From Mauremys mutica (taxonomy: Eukaryota; Chordata; Testudines; Geoemydidae), in NCBI RefSeq assembly GCF_020497125.1, contig NC_059074.1:194030915-194094914 (forward strand): 64,000 nt of DNA. The letters run 5' to 3'. Position 1 is the first letter of the stretch. Each line of letters begins with the position of its first letter. The position numbers and the translations under genes were made by a program. The notes under the pieces are model-generated. The model searched no databases and was not told the origin of the DNA. It saw only the letters and a list, made by a program, of their open reading frames with translations. This document shows positions 25,357-37,341 of this stretch, piece after piece.

Positions 25357-26129
25357 TGTGCAGGAGAAGGAGGTCAAAGTGAACTAGCTGGACCATTCTA
25401 GGAACCCAAAGTCCATTGAAAGACTCCCATCCACTGGAATGAATTTTGCGTCAGCCCCCGAAGGAGTAAAAATGACAAGGCTAGGTTGTCTATAGGGTAA
25501 TAAAATAGGCTCTGCAGATCAAGGTTCAAGTGAGTTTTATGTTACATGCAAAAACTAGCCTCAATTGTCTAGTGGATGTTTTTTTTTACCAATAGAAAAC
25601 TACCACACAGAATAGCACATACAGTCTATAGTTCACAATGCACATAGGTATGGAGTTCAGATCTATCCGTCTAGATTCTTAAATCACACCCATCATCATA
25701 ATATCTGAGCACCTCAAACCTGACATGCATTGGTAAATTTGCATGCACATTATCCACATTATCCCATGTCAGCATTATCAATATTGCACATTAATGCCAG
25801 ATATACTCAGAATTATTTGCCTGAAGAGAAAAAAAATACTACAAGTTGCCTGAAATCTACTAGACAAGGTTTTGACAGGGTACAAGGTCCCAGCACAATA
25901 GTTTTTTCATCTTAATATATGAGTCCATTTAGTGCTCATGTAAATTAGGGACTAACAGCATTTCATCTGAGCCAGGTGATGAACAAATTTCTTACCTATT
26001 TGTGATTGTGTCCTGGCTCACAAAATCCCTGCTCTTCCTGTCATGGGACTCTTGAGCAGTGATTGCCAAACCAAGCCATACTGTGTGGTCATTTTTTTTT
26101 AATTTGCAAAAGTGTTAAGAATGAGAAAT
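25357..26129. other. Gene-free stretch
   Basis: No element or exon recognised. Confidence 0.4.
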
Positions 26130-26205
26130 CAAGGCAGTTTTCACTTGTGACCTACACGTCCAGAGCTGAAAGATGAGTCCTCTAACCAATTGCACCACCA
26201 CCTAG
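26130..26205 (-). mobile_element. tRNA-derived SINE-like head (minus strand)
   Basis: The reverse complement contains TGGTGCAATTGGTTAGA (A box-like, plus-strand 26181-26197) and GGTCACAAGTG (B box-like, plus-strand 26142-26152) at tRNA-like spacing. A complete cloverleaf is not apparent, so this is a SINE remnant rather than a tRNA gene. The tail is undefined. Confidence 0.4.
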
Positions 26206-26439
26206 ACCACAGTGGAGGGATTTTTAAATTAATAAGTTGGGTCACACAACACAGAGTATCAAAGCCCCAATCAGTTCTGATTTCTGATGCATTGCAATGC
26301 AAAGCCTCACTGGCCCCTTAAAAACAAAAGAGGACACCAATATACTTCTCCATCAATTCCAACTATTCTTTTTGAAAATGAGGAAAATGATAACAGGGAA
26401 TTGCTCTGGCTCCACACATGTTTCTCTTTGGGCTATTAT

Positions 26440-26770
26440 TATTTCTATTGCAGCAGCACCTTTGAGCCCCTGTCACACATCAGGACCTCACTGTGCTAAG
26501 TGCTGTACAACCACAGAACAAAAAGGATGGACTCTGCACCCAAATGGTTACAATCTCCGTTATGGGCTGTTCTGCCAATATATGCAGACTAGGTGGAGTA
26601 AATTTACCTACACTGCTGTTATTATTGTTATGATTAACTGTATTCCTTTAGCATATTGTGTTTCCTTTCATGGTCAGAACTCCACTGTGATAGACATTGT
26701 ACAAAAATAGTCCCAGTCCCAAAATGCTTACAATCTAAATAGCTAAAAATTATCATCTTTGTTTCACTAT
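26440..26770 (+). repeat. Two related dispersed-repeat copies in tandem orientation
   Basis: A segment at about 26440-26560 (TTATTATTTCTATTGCAGCA ... GTGCTAAGTGCTGTACAACC ... GGTTACAATCT) is echoed at about 26610-26745 (TTATTATTGTTATG ... GTGATAGACATTGTACAAA ... TGCTTACAATCTAA). Both match the general pattern of an old amniote interspersed repeat. The class is not assigned. Confidence 0.5.
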
Positions 26771-29009
26771 TGGGGAACTCAGGGACCAAGAGCCAGAAAC
26801 TAAACCATCATCTGCAGAGATCCAATCCCGTATTTTAACTATAAAACCATCTTCCCTTACACTGGGAATTTTGTGACTACGGCCTAAGCACTCAAATCAT
26901 ATTGAATGTAAGGATCTGGTGACCAAGCCCCTTAGGCTCCTTTGAAAACCCCAGCTCACAATCTGGAAAATAAATCTTGACTCTTATTTTATACCAGAAA
27001 CTCAGCAGTATTTTGAATTACATTTTATAGTTATATAGCCTGGGAAAATTTGGTCTGCCATTCCATTTTATTTAGGTCAGATGTTAAATAAGTTTTAACA
27101 GACAGGGAAATATGTATAACAAATTATTTGATGCCCAAGTGGAAACCATGCAAAAGGTTAATCTTTTGTTCTTTAAGAGCCAGCATGTTGAAGAGGTCCC
27201 TGCAACATCTTTCATGATCTCCTTTGTTCACATGGTATTAAAAGTAATAAATAGCCTTTTATTTTTTTGAGTTTCAGATGTAGAATGTGCATGCTAAGAT
27301 TAAAAGGAAAACAAAAGTGCAGAAATAACAAGATGCTATATAACACACAGCCCTTCATCACTTGCATTGATGCACAGTGTTACAAATTTTATCTAATCAA
27401 CTGACGTTTTAAGTAGTGGAGAATTCAACAAGAATAACAATGTGGTGACAATTTAGGAGGCTTTTTTTCTTCATAAAAACACTGTCTTCTGTTTGGTCTA
27501 GATTCAGGTCAAGACATTTCACTAATTTGCTAGTCATTAAAAAGATATTTTTATACCCAGCCTGTAATATTATACTCTTCAGTGATTATGATAGCTCCCA
27601 ACAGAATTCCAGACTTGAAAATGAAGGCTGGGAAGCTGAGCTGCAATTATGATACTTTAAATAATTCCACAAAAGTAGAACCACTGTTAAATAATTTATA
27701 GTCTTTGATCTTGTCACAGATCTACTGAAATCTTCACATCACTCAAGCTAAATATTTTCAAACAGAAATGGGATAGGTTACTTTTTTCCCCTTCTCTCAG
27801 TGCAGCCGCTCAGGAAATAGAGGTTCTAGGGGCCAAATTCTCATTCACTCCAGTGTAAGTTATTTCAGATCAGAATTTTGCTCAACATGTTTAACTCTTT
27901 CAGAAACTGGGTTTTACTAATAGTTTTTTTGAAAGATTTAAAAAAGTAATATTTTTTATTTTTAAAATAGTCTGAAGCACATTTATTAATACCTAGCAAG
28001 ATCTTCAAAATACTACTCTTCCGCTGTGATATTTCTTTGTCTGTCCATACAAGGAACATTACATGTGCTGCAAAGGAGGCTAAGCATTAGGCTGATGAAA
28101 ATACAATTCATGCTAAACTTTGTAATGGCACTTACATTCATGGTGTAGTAAGTCAGAGTCTGCCCCAACCTCACCCAGTTCTGGATGTGGAATAGTCAAT
28201 GTTAGTATCAAAAGCATTGGGCCAAAAATAATATCTGGTGTAACTCCATTGAAATCAATAGAGTTGCATGGGGGTGGGTGTTGTCTTATTCAGACTGATT
28301 CAGACGCACATATTCGACATATTCATACTGAGCGGATAGGAACTGGGTACAGCACATAAGAGACTTGGGTTCTATTTACAGCTTTTCTTGGGGTGACCTT
28401 GCACAACTTTTTTGTTATCTTATTTGTGAAGTGATACTTGACAGTCTTCTGGGGAGAGAAGGCCTTGCTCATTAATTAGGACTCTGAAATACCCAGAAAT
28501 GAAATCAGCTGGCAGCAGAGGTGAGACCAAAACTCCTGGCTCACAGCTGAGTGCACTTTCCCCTAGATGATGGTCTAGGGATCCAGAGTGTCTCTCTCTC
28601 ATCCACAGAACATTGCCCCAACTTGATAGTGCAGCACAACAGACAATCTAATTCAGCTGAAAAGTCTTTCTCCTACACAGGTCCACAGAGCTGGTTGAAT
28701 TTTTCCAGATTGCATTTTTGATGAAGTTTTTCATTGAAAAATTGATTTTAAATAGAACCTTCATACATACTGCTCAGCCCCCTAAAAATATCATTTTTCC
28801 CTTCAGCTTTTTTGACTGACTATTAAAGGGGTTGAAATCTTCTGATGATCAAAAAAGGTCAAAAGGTTGAAATTTTGACATTTTCTGAAAAACAATTTAA
28901 GAGTGTATCGTTTATTTTAAAATTCCAGTGAAATTTTTCAACTATTTTCGCTACCAGCTCTACTTCCCAGCCTTACAGTGGTGTTGTGAAGGTGAATCTA
29001 TTTGTTATT
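26771..29009. other. Gene-free, AT-rich stretch
   Basis: Small family repeats occur at about 27828-27880 and 28213-28270 (CCATTGAAATCAATAGAG). No exon, promoter or element terminus recognised otherwise. Confidence 0.4.
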
Positions 29010-29621
29010 ATGCAGTTCTAAGGGCATAGACAGACTGACAAGCATTAGCTCTGCTTGACCTGGCATGCTAAAAATAACAGCGTGGCCATGGCAGCACAGG
29101 CAGCATCTCGAGCCATCCACCTGGGTACACACTCTGGGGGCTGGGGTGTCAGATGGGATTATATTCAGATGGCTAGCCCATGCCACCTCTGCCACACTGC
29201 TATTTTTAGCATGCTAGCTCAAACAGAGCTAGCACATCTGCCTTCCCACACTGAGGCCATGTCTACAGTGCAAAGTTAAGTCGACTTCATGTAAGTCAAC
29301 ATCGAGCCTCTGTTTTAAGCAAGTCAATCTTGTGTGTCCACACTACACTCATTGTGTCGGCAGAGTGCACATGCACTGTGGGTAGTTATCCCACAGCGCA
29401 TGTAGCCAAGTGGAATTTTGGATTGGGCTTCCAATGCCTTATGGGACCAAAACATTGGCATGGGTGAGTATGGGAACATGGCGTTAGCCTCCCATGATGC
29501 ACTTACCTTCCTCCTCCCTCCCTCCATCCTTCCCTGAAATCAACGGCAAACAAACCAAGCCTTTTTTGAGCCTTTTTTCATAAGCCTGGGTTACCCATGT
29601 GGACGCCATAGCAGGATAAAT

Positions 29622-30780
29622 ATGGACCCCACTCAGCTATACACCGTTGTTGTGAGCATTACAAACACCTCATGCCTTATCCTGCAGTATTTACACAGCC
29701 GATACAGGAGTCACTGCATGGAACAATGTAATACTACACAAGCAGCCCTGCTGGAAGACACAGAGCAGAGCAATTTCGCAGTTGCTGGCAACCGTCATGT
29801 ATCACCTTGACACGGTTGAGCGCCTTTTCTGGGCCCAGGAAACAAGCACTGACTGGTGGGACTGCATCATTATGTGGCTATGGGATGACAAGCAGTGGCT
29901 GCAGAACTTTCGAATGAGTAAGGCCACTTTCCAGGAACTGTGTGAAGAGCTTTCCCCAGCCCTGAAGCACAGCAATACTAAAATGAGAGCTGCTCTGACA
30001 GTGGATAAGTGAGTGGCAATAGCTCTGTGGAAGCTTGCAGCACCAGACTGCTGCCAGTCTGTGGGGCGTCAATTTGGAGTGAGTAAATCTACAGTGGGAT
30101 TTGCTTTGATCCAAGTTTGCAGGGCCATCAACAGACTTCTCCTAGGAAGGGTAGTGACTCTGGGAAACGTTCAGGACACAGTGGATGGTTTTGCTGTGAT
30201 GGAGTTCCCTAACTGTGGTGGGGCGATAGACAGAACACATATCCCTATCTTGGCACCAGACCACCTTGCCAAAGAATATATAAACTGAAATGGGTATTGT
30301 GAAAGGGGCCATTTCACCGACATCAATGTGGTATGGTCAGGAAAGGTACATAATGCCTGCATCTTTAGCAACACAGGTCTGTTCAGAAATCTGCAAGCAG
30401 GGACTTTCTTTTCAGACTGTAAAATAACCATTGGTGATGTTGAAATGCCAATCGTGATCCTGCGAGACCCAGCCTACCCTTTGTTCCCATGGCTCATGAA
30501 GCCATACGCAGGCAGCCTGGACAGCAAGAAGGACCGGTTCAACCATAGGCTCAGCAAATGCAGAATGGTGGTAGAATGTGCCTTTGGACGTTTAAAAGGT
30601 TGCTGGTGTTGTTTGCTTACTAGGTTAGATCTCAGTGAAAAGAATATCCCCATTGTTATTGCTGCCTGCTGTGTGCGTCATAATATCTGTGAAACAAAGA
30701 GAAAAAGTTTCCTCCGAGGTTGGGGGTTGAGGCAGATCACCTCACAGCCAATTTTGAGCAGCCAGACATCAGGGCAATAA
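29622..30780 (+). pseudogene. Harbinger DDE transposase (HARBI1-like), inactivated
   Basis: This would encode the endonuclease that cuts and joins Harbinger ends in the nucleus together with the SANT partner. An ATG at 29622 opens the N-terminal frame. The body continues in the frame of 29782-30780 after a frameshift near 29755-29780. All three presumptive catalytic acidic residues are present: D in GGAIDRTHI (30229-30231), D in RDPAYPLFPW (30466-30468) and E in VECAFGRLKG (30574-30576), with 35 residues between the last two. Two in-frame TGA codons interrupt it (30010-30012 and 30286-30288). Both lie where arginine is usual, so they look like CGA to TGA decay. Just after the second stop about ten residues usually found between the YIN and GRFTDI motifs are missing. 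The N-terminal helix-turn-helix-like segment (VGRQFGVSKSTVG) is readable. It is a dead transposon gene, not the domesticated host gene HARBI1. Confidence 0.9.
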
Positions 30781-30948
30781 GAAGAGCACATCAAGGGGCT
30801 CTGCATCTCCATGAGGCTTTGAAAACCAGTTTCAGCAATGAGCCAGAGTAATGTAACACTTATCTGTGTTGTTCCTTACCATACTGTCCCCTGCATTGCA
30901 TTTTCACCCCTGTAAACTCCACCCCAACCAGCCACCATGTGTTGAATG

Positions 30949-30987
30949 AATAAAGAGCCTTTTCTACTCAATCTGTTAAGTTTTATT
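30949..30987. terminator. Convergent poly(A) signals of the two Harbinger genes
   Basis: AATAAA at 30949-30954 follows the plus-strand transposase. On the opposite strand AATAAA (plus-strand 30982-30987) follows the SANT gene. The signals are 27 bp apart, so transcripts of the two convergent genes would overlap at their 3' ends. Function in this decayed copy is not implied. Confidence 0.6.
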
Positions 30988-33100
30988 ATGCACGCAGACA
31001 CACAGAGACAGCAAAGAAAAGTAAGATAACCTGGGGCAAAAGGGCTGATAACAGTGTGGAGGGAGAAACAAGGAAAGCTTACTTACAGATGCACTGCAAT
31101 AACAATCAAAGGTGTGGGAATGGGTGCCTTCTGGTCCTTGTACCCTTCCCTGGTGTTGAGTGCAAGGAATACCAAACTCCACTCTACCTCCCCCCTGCCT
31201 CATAGGACATTTGGGGGAGGAGGATGTAGAACTGGGCAATGATGGCAGCAGGTTAAGCATAGGCTGCAGAGGGATTCTAGTATCCAGCTGCCTTTCTTGA
31301 ACTTGAACCAGGTGCCTCAACATGTCTGACTGCTCCTTCATAATCCGTAGCATCTCTTCCTGTGTGGCATGCTCTTGTTCCCTGCATGTTCTCCTGTCCT
31401 CCCTGTCCATGTCCAGGTTCTCGGACAGTGTACTCCATGCTCTGAGCACCGTCTTGTCACTCTTGGAGGCATGCATTAACTCATTAAACGTTCTCCAGAG
31501 TCTTCTTTTTCCATGTTCTAATATGGTAAAGTCTCTGTCCCAGTGTGGAGGATGCACTGACGGACAAGGTTTCAGCTGCAAGGAATGCAAAGCACAAGGG
31601 TAGCACTGACAGTGCATACATTTGTTTCTGGTATAAGGTTACATTTTTTAATAAAAAAAAATCCCTCAATACACTTCACTGCAAGCCACAATGTAATCAC
31701 AACTGCAGGCTATTGCAAGAGTCGGTTTGCTTCTCCAGCCATGGTGAGTAAGGCCGCGAGGCATGGGTGAGATGTCTTGTGCTGCTCCTTATTTGAAGAC
31801 ATCCTTGGGATCACAGGTTGGAACTTGAGAAAAGCCCTCCTTTCCCTAGCAACTTGGATGGAGCTTGAGGAAAGGCACCAGTGTAAAGCCCCCCAAATAG
31901 TTTGTTTTTTTACAAAAGCGGCACTGGGTTGGGGGAAAGGGAGACAAATAGGAAGACGCGACCCCTCCCCTCCTTTTTAATGCTGCTTGCAATACACAGT
32001 GATCCCTTCTAACCATAACCATGGCACAATTGAGAAAGTGTGGTTGTGTGACCCAGATTTCACCAAACAGGGGGCAGATTACTTGTTGAATTGTTTGTGG
32101 TTTAAGGGCTAACATTGAAAACTTCCCTTGTTTCCCCTAGGTGACACTATGCGTTATCACTCTCCTGAGAGTAACAGAGGTGGCAAGGGAGCAGATGTTG
32201 CAAGTGTCTGGGTAGATGCAATACTATGTGCTGCAATGATGCCAGCAGAGTTAATACTCAAATGGCGCAGGAAAATATCCTACCATGGTGGACGAAATAA
32301 GGCAGCCCTTCCCAGAAACCTTTTGCAAAGGATTGCAGGGTACTGCCATGAAAGCTTCCTAGAGATCTCCATGGAGGATTCCCAGGCCATCCCCGTGCAC
32401 ATAAACAGTCTTTTTTCTGAGAGCACCCTCTGTGTAGCTAGAGTGGCCACCGACGCCCACTACACCTACTTTTTTGTTCAGATTACACATAAAAAATAAT
32501 AGCATGTAACCCCTACAGTTTGATTGGCAATGTGTACTTACCAAAAGTGATTTTCCTGGCATCACGCTCCGCCGCCAACTGGTCCTCCAGGGTTAAAAAC
32601 AGTTCTTGGCTGTCAAGGAGAACGGATGCTCTGCGTGCCTGCCTCACATTCTCCTCCTCCTCCTCTTCCTCATCAACAAAGTCCTCCTCGTTGTTGCTCG
32701 AAGTTGCCCAGGGCTCCTGGGAGGTATCCACAGAGCGTTTTGGGGAAGTGGTAGGGTCGCCACCGAGAATTGCATGCAGCTCCTCATAAAAGATGCATGT
32801 CTGTGGGGCAGAACCAGAACAACCATTCGCCTCCCTTGTCTTCTGGTACACTTGCCGAAGCGCCTTTATTTTCACATGGCACTGCTGCACATCCCTGGTG
32901 TAGCCCTTCTCCCCCATGCCCCATGCAATCTTGGCATAGATGTCAGCATTTCTTCTGCTGGATCAGAGCTCTGCCTGCACAGACTCTTCTCCCCGCACAG
33001 CAATAAGATCCTCCACCTCCTGTGTACTCCATGCTGGAGCACGTTTGCAGCCTTGAGTTTTCATAATCAGCTGGGCTAGCAAGCTCTCCATGCTGATCAT
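30976..33100 (-). pseudogene. Harbinger SANT/Myb-like DNA-binding protein, two exons, inactivated
   Basis: In active Harbinger elements this protein brings the transposase to the nucleus and to the transposon ends. Exon 1 (33100 to 32542) starts with an ATG at 33100 (a second in-frame one at 33091). It encodes a SANT-type trihelix (APAWSTQEVEDLI ... ADIYAKIAWGMGEKGY ... CHVKIKALRQVY), followed by an acidic run (about 11 glutamates and aspartates). A TGA at 32963-32965 breaks the trihelix. Exon 1 ends at a consensus donor (G|GTAAGT, plus-strand ACTTAC at 32536-32541). Exon 2 begins after TTGCAG (plus-strand 31576-31581), and the joined frame reads ETLSVSASS. A frameshift near 31485-31495 moves the frame to FNELMHASKSDK and a glutamine/arginine-rich coiled coil (EQEHATQEEMLRIM...VQVQERQ). 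The natural stop is uncertain. The frame stays open to 30976. Confidence 0.8.
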
Positions 33101-33494
33101 ACAGGAAATGAACATTCAAAAGTTCCTGGGGCTTTAACAGGGGAGCAGCTTTTTCCTGTGTACCTGGCTGACATGCAGTGGAGTTGAAAGTGCTTTCCAG
33201 AGCGATCAGAGCGAAGCACTGTGGGACACCTCCTGGAGGCCAATTCATTCCAATTACACAGTGCAGTGTCTACACTATCCCCTTGTCGACCCATGGATGT
33301 CAAATCAAGCGCTACACCTCTTGCGGAGGTGGAGTACAGAAGTCGACTTTACAGGCCACTTAGGTCGGCAGAAGGGACTTGGTAGTGTAGACACATATAT
33401 TATTAGATAGACTTAACGCGGCTTATGTTGACCTAAGTTTGTAGTGTAGACCAGGCCTGAGAAGTGCCCTCCCAGCTGCTTCATAAACATACCC

Positions 33495-35914
33495 AAAGAC
33501 ATTGAAGTGATATGAGCTGTGTAAGTTGATAGCCAAGCATAGACAATATTTTTTAAATTTTAATCCATGTTGCTACACCAAATCATCAGCACTTACCAAC
33601 TGGTCTTTGAAAAACACTAAGTATCTGTTGCAATGCAGTGGCTGCTCATTCCATGCCACATTCCCTTCCATGTTTGATGCCTGATGCCATGAATGAGCGA
33701 TCTACCTCCTTAACCTCCCAAGAAGCAGATACAACTTTACATTTCACCATATAACATTTTCTTGCACCAGATCTGAATGTGCCAAGCTACCGCAATTGTT
33801 GGTAAGATTTCGTAGAGCAGGCCAGCCCTGAGTGTGACTGTACTAAACACTGGGGCAATGTGGCTCTGCAGTGTATTACAGCCTGATGGGCCTGTCCCTG
33901 TGCTCTTATCTTTGGACAAGAGTTGCCCTCACGCTGCCTGAAGGAGTTTTGATCCGGGATACTAATATAGCATACTCGATACAGAACTAGCCATTGCATA
34001 GCATAGCTAAGAGGTCTGATTGTATGACAAGGATTTAGGCCTTTGGGGTGCTAACACCTAGTGAAAATGCATCTATATTGGCTTTTGTGCAAAGCTGCAA
34101 TTTATATTTTTATCTTATCATCCGCACTACACAAGACAGCTAATCAGTGTCCTTTGATAACCAGTATTAAAGAATTTAACTATCTTTGCTTCACAGTATC
34201 ATTACTTAAAATATAGTTCATATGTGCATTTGTATTTATTAAAACTTATACGGGTAGTTTCATGCATCCTTATAAATTCATATATACATTTTCCTGTCTC
34301 ATCACAAAGTAGTAATACCTGGATTATGCCAATTCTGTACCTTTTTTGCAAAGGGCACTAAAATATACTATAATATAATGATGCAGAACATTATATATTT
34401 GGTAGAAAGTTAAATGCTAAAAATAAAGGCTTATATTTTGAGAAAAATGTAAGCAGTTGTGTGTCTGATTTATGTATGCAATCATGGTAATTATGTGCAC
34501 AAATTAGGCAAGAACATGCATGTCTATTTTGCTGAAAACTTAGGCAAAAAATGGTACCAAACTGAATTTATCAATGGTGTCATCCCAGGTTTAGACGTAA
34601 TAAATATATCATAGAGGACTTAATCATAAAATTAGGGTTTATAGGTGCTATGGTAATACAAATAAAAAAATAAATAAAATTGTTCACTATCATAGAAATT
34701 AGATTGCTGTTATGTAACCTATTCCATCCTCCTCCCAATGTATGATTATGCCCTATGGAGTATTTTCTACTGCTTTGCCCAATCCAGCTTTAAATCAATA
34801 AGATAATAGCTTTCCCCTCTCTTCCTCTGAGAACTGTTCTACAGCCATATAGATCTCACAAACTTGGTCCCTGTGAAAACAATAATTTTATTGTAAAACA
34901 AGTGGTTTAGTGGCTATTTGGGTCAACAAACATACAGTAATACTATACCAACTTTCTCTTTCTCTCCCACTCAAACTCCACTAGCACACTTCCAAGTTCC
35001 ACTCATTGGTCTCTTTGCCCTTCATTCTCTCATCAGCTCACATTTCATATATCTTAATATCCCATACTAGCCCTTAACTGTTCCAAGCAGCCCCATTGAC
35101 ATATTTCTCTCCAAAAAAAGACACCAGCTCAGACACACAGAGGGCTTCCGACATTTTATTTCAGAGTAGAATGGTTCTAATAATCTGGAAGTGTTTAATT
35201 CTGTCTCTTTCCACATACACAAACCTCCAAGTCTTTAGGATAAGTTCTAATTGGAGCCACTAGTAAAATCCTGGGTATATTCTGTTTGCGATTATACATT
35301 CATTCTTACCAAAGTTACTATTGCTGAGTTGGGTCTTCCTCAAAGATTTGGTCTTGCATGAAGAAGTTTATTCTCAAGTGTGGGCTCCAGCAGCTAAATC
35401 CTCTCTTTTACAATGCTCGTATTAATGCAGAACATTATTTCTTATCTGAGTTTATATCACTTTTGAGATTTCCTCTGTTAAAAAATGCATTGGGGTAGAT
35501 TCTCTACTGGTGTAAATCATCATAGCTCAATTGAAGTCAATGTCAGTTGATTACAGCCAAGGATTGGGCCCAAAGTGTTCAGATTTGTAGAGTGTTGGAG
35601 AAAAATCCACTGATAACATATCTGACCAGCAGTCTGGATCCTCATCTGGCTTCTCATTTGCTACTAGCTCCAGTTCAGAGGCCTAATATTTAAGGCCATC
35701 AATGGACTATGGCTTGGTATCTTCTAAGCTAATCAGGGATGTGAAGCTATTTATGTCCAGGATAAAACTTTTGGGACCCAGACACAAGATATTCTCAGTG
35801 GAGAATCAGATGTCAACCCCCATTTCTAATGGAGGGTATTAAAATGAGCTCAAGCCAAGAGGCAGAACAAATACAATTGAAAATGTTATATTTTATGTAT
35901 AGGGATTAAAACAG
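33495..35914. other. Gene-free stretch with possible CR1 scrap
   Basis: TCATAGAAATTAGATTG at about 34691, followed by CAGCTTTAAATCAATAAGATAATAGC, resembles the inverted 3' portion of an old CR1 (about 34688-34860, low confidence). A family repeat with AATTGAAGTCAATG lies at about 35495-35570. Nothing else recognised. Confidence 0.35.
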
Positions 35915-36010
35915 TATTTAGACTTACCTTCCCTGGGTTCAGCAGCTTACATATTTTAGATTTTTCTACATATAAGCAGCTGAACCCAGGAAAGATAAGT
36001 CTAAATGCTA
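35915..36010. repeat. 96-bp hairpin (inverted repeat with 17-nt loop)
   Basis: The left arm (35915-35953: TATTTAGACTTACC, then TTCCCTGGGTTCAGCAGC) pairs with the right arm (35971-36010: AAGCAGCTGAACCCAGGAA, then AGATAAGTCTAAATGC), with only a handful of mismatches over about 36 bp and a loop of about 17 nt. Size, arm length and near-perfect pairing fit a precursor-microRNA-like fold or a very small MITE. No target duplication was found at the ends. I do not recognise a known mature microRNA in either arm. Confidence 0.7.
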
Positions 36011-37333
36011 TATTCATCACATAGACACTATATTATGGCTACATTAAAATGCTTAGGACATAGAAAGAAACCTCAATCATTGGAAGATTGAGCCCTTGCT
36101 AATTTGAATCTGTCAATTCTCTGCTTTCCCTCTGATTTATTGATTCAATCCAAACCAGTTCAGTTCAAATACATTCTGGAAAACTTATATAAATGGAGGA
36201 GAATGAATGCCCAGATTACTTACAAGCCAGCAAATGCCCAACGTTCACCACTATTCCAGCTATTTCAGACATGTTCAGCCCATTTCTATTTGTAACATGT
36301 TCAGTCTCAGAGGTTTGTGACCAGCTGAGAATGCACTGAGTTCTCATCATCACAACTGCTGACTAGATTTATGTCTTTTAAACCAACCCTTGCATCTATT
36401 GAAACAAAGAATGTAACAAGTGGGATTAGTTTAGCTGTTGACTTTGGATACCATGTACCCTACTCTCCATTCAGTGTTTGGCTGGGAGTGAAGTGTAGCA
36501 GCAATATCATATGACAAACCTACCACATGAATAAATGCTATTTCCCATTCTTCATGCAGTTAAATCTTTGGTAGTTGACCTGCTTAGGATATAACATCTA
36601 TTCAGATAATAAAACCCAGCCTGCATGTAATAAAATGCTTTAATCCATAGTCCACACATAAACCTTCTCTAGAAACAATGATGGTTACAAACTATAGAGT
36701 CTAAAACTTTTCCTTAGCTAGGGAGCCAAAAATCCTTTAGCACAGAGCCATGTTTGAATTGTGAATTTTGTCTGGGAAAAGTATAAAACCCAATGCATAA
36801 TTTCTGCAGATGTGGAATATCGCTAAACACAATCTAAGATGTGAACTCCTGTAAGATGTTTTTTCTAAGGGATGAGTTGTATAACTTAGTTTGTACTTAC
36901 AGCCTCACCTATCCTAGTAAAAGCTAACTTTTGTAAATTAGGTTTATATACTGCTGTGTTTTTAATGGGGTTTACGATGTGGTTTTTCTACATCCCTATT
37001 TAACAGGTGTAGAAATACAAGTATATTTGTCAAACATTTTTATTATCTCCTTAATAACTTGTTAACAATGTTACAGTATTACATTATGATGTTTATATAA
37101 AAAGAAAGGGTTTCTTATCTCATTGCTAATCAAAGAATTTGTCCAAGTAATTCTTATTAACATGAACGTAAATGACATTGTGCGGTAATCCCTTGTGCAT
37201 TGACTATCAAAGGGATCCACAGGGATCCAGTTCATTTAAAGTGATCTGAAGTCCTTTATGTTATTTAGAGATGTGGACCTTGCACACAGGTCCAAACAAG
37301 CTATTTAGTAAGAGATTGTTTGGACCATATCAG
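36011..37333. other. Gene-free, AT-rich stretch
   Basis: No exon or element recognised up to the hAT target duplication at 37334. Confidence 0.4.
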
Positions 37334-37341
37334 TTCTCTTA

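Larger units (their letters stand above)
29255..33457 (+). mobile_element. PIF/Harbinger transposon, 4.2 kb, both genes present
   Basis: The left end reads GGCCATGTCTACAGTGCAAA. The reverse complement of the right end reads GGCCTGGTCTACACTACAAA, and the similarity continues through AGTTAAGTCGAC / CTTAGGTCAAC. A 3-bp duplication, TGA, flanks the element (29252-29254 and 33458-33460), consistent with the 3-bp duplications of this superfamily. Inside are a DDE transposase (29622-30780, plus) and a SANT/Myb-like DNA-binding protein (33100 to about 30976, minus) arranged tail to tail. This two-gene layout is diagnostic of PIF/Harbinger. Both genes are broken, so the copy is not autonomous now. Confidence 0.9.
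29010..33494. mobile_element. Palindromic MITE split by a 4.2-kb Harbinger
   Basis: The left portion (29010-29254) contains two long inverted arms. Positions 29041-29086 (TTAGCTCTGCTTGACC...GCATGCTAAAAATAACAG) face 29191-29234 (CTGCTATTTTTAGCATGC...AGAGCTAGC). The expected right terminal block (CCCTCCCAGCTGC...ACATACCC) is missing after 29254 but resumes at 33461-33494, immediately after the Harbinger element. The MITE is therefore older and was used as the target. Its own outer ends are diverged and only approximate. Confidence 0.65.

Noticed and set aside
30328..30780. A host HARBI1 gene exon
   Set aside because: The same frame extends upstream through two TGA codons to the rest of a transposase, and the whole lies between Harbinger inverted termini with a SANT partner gene. 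It is a dead transposon.
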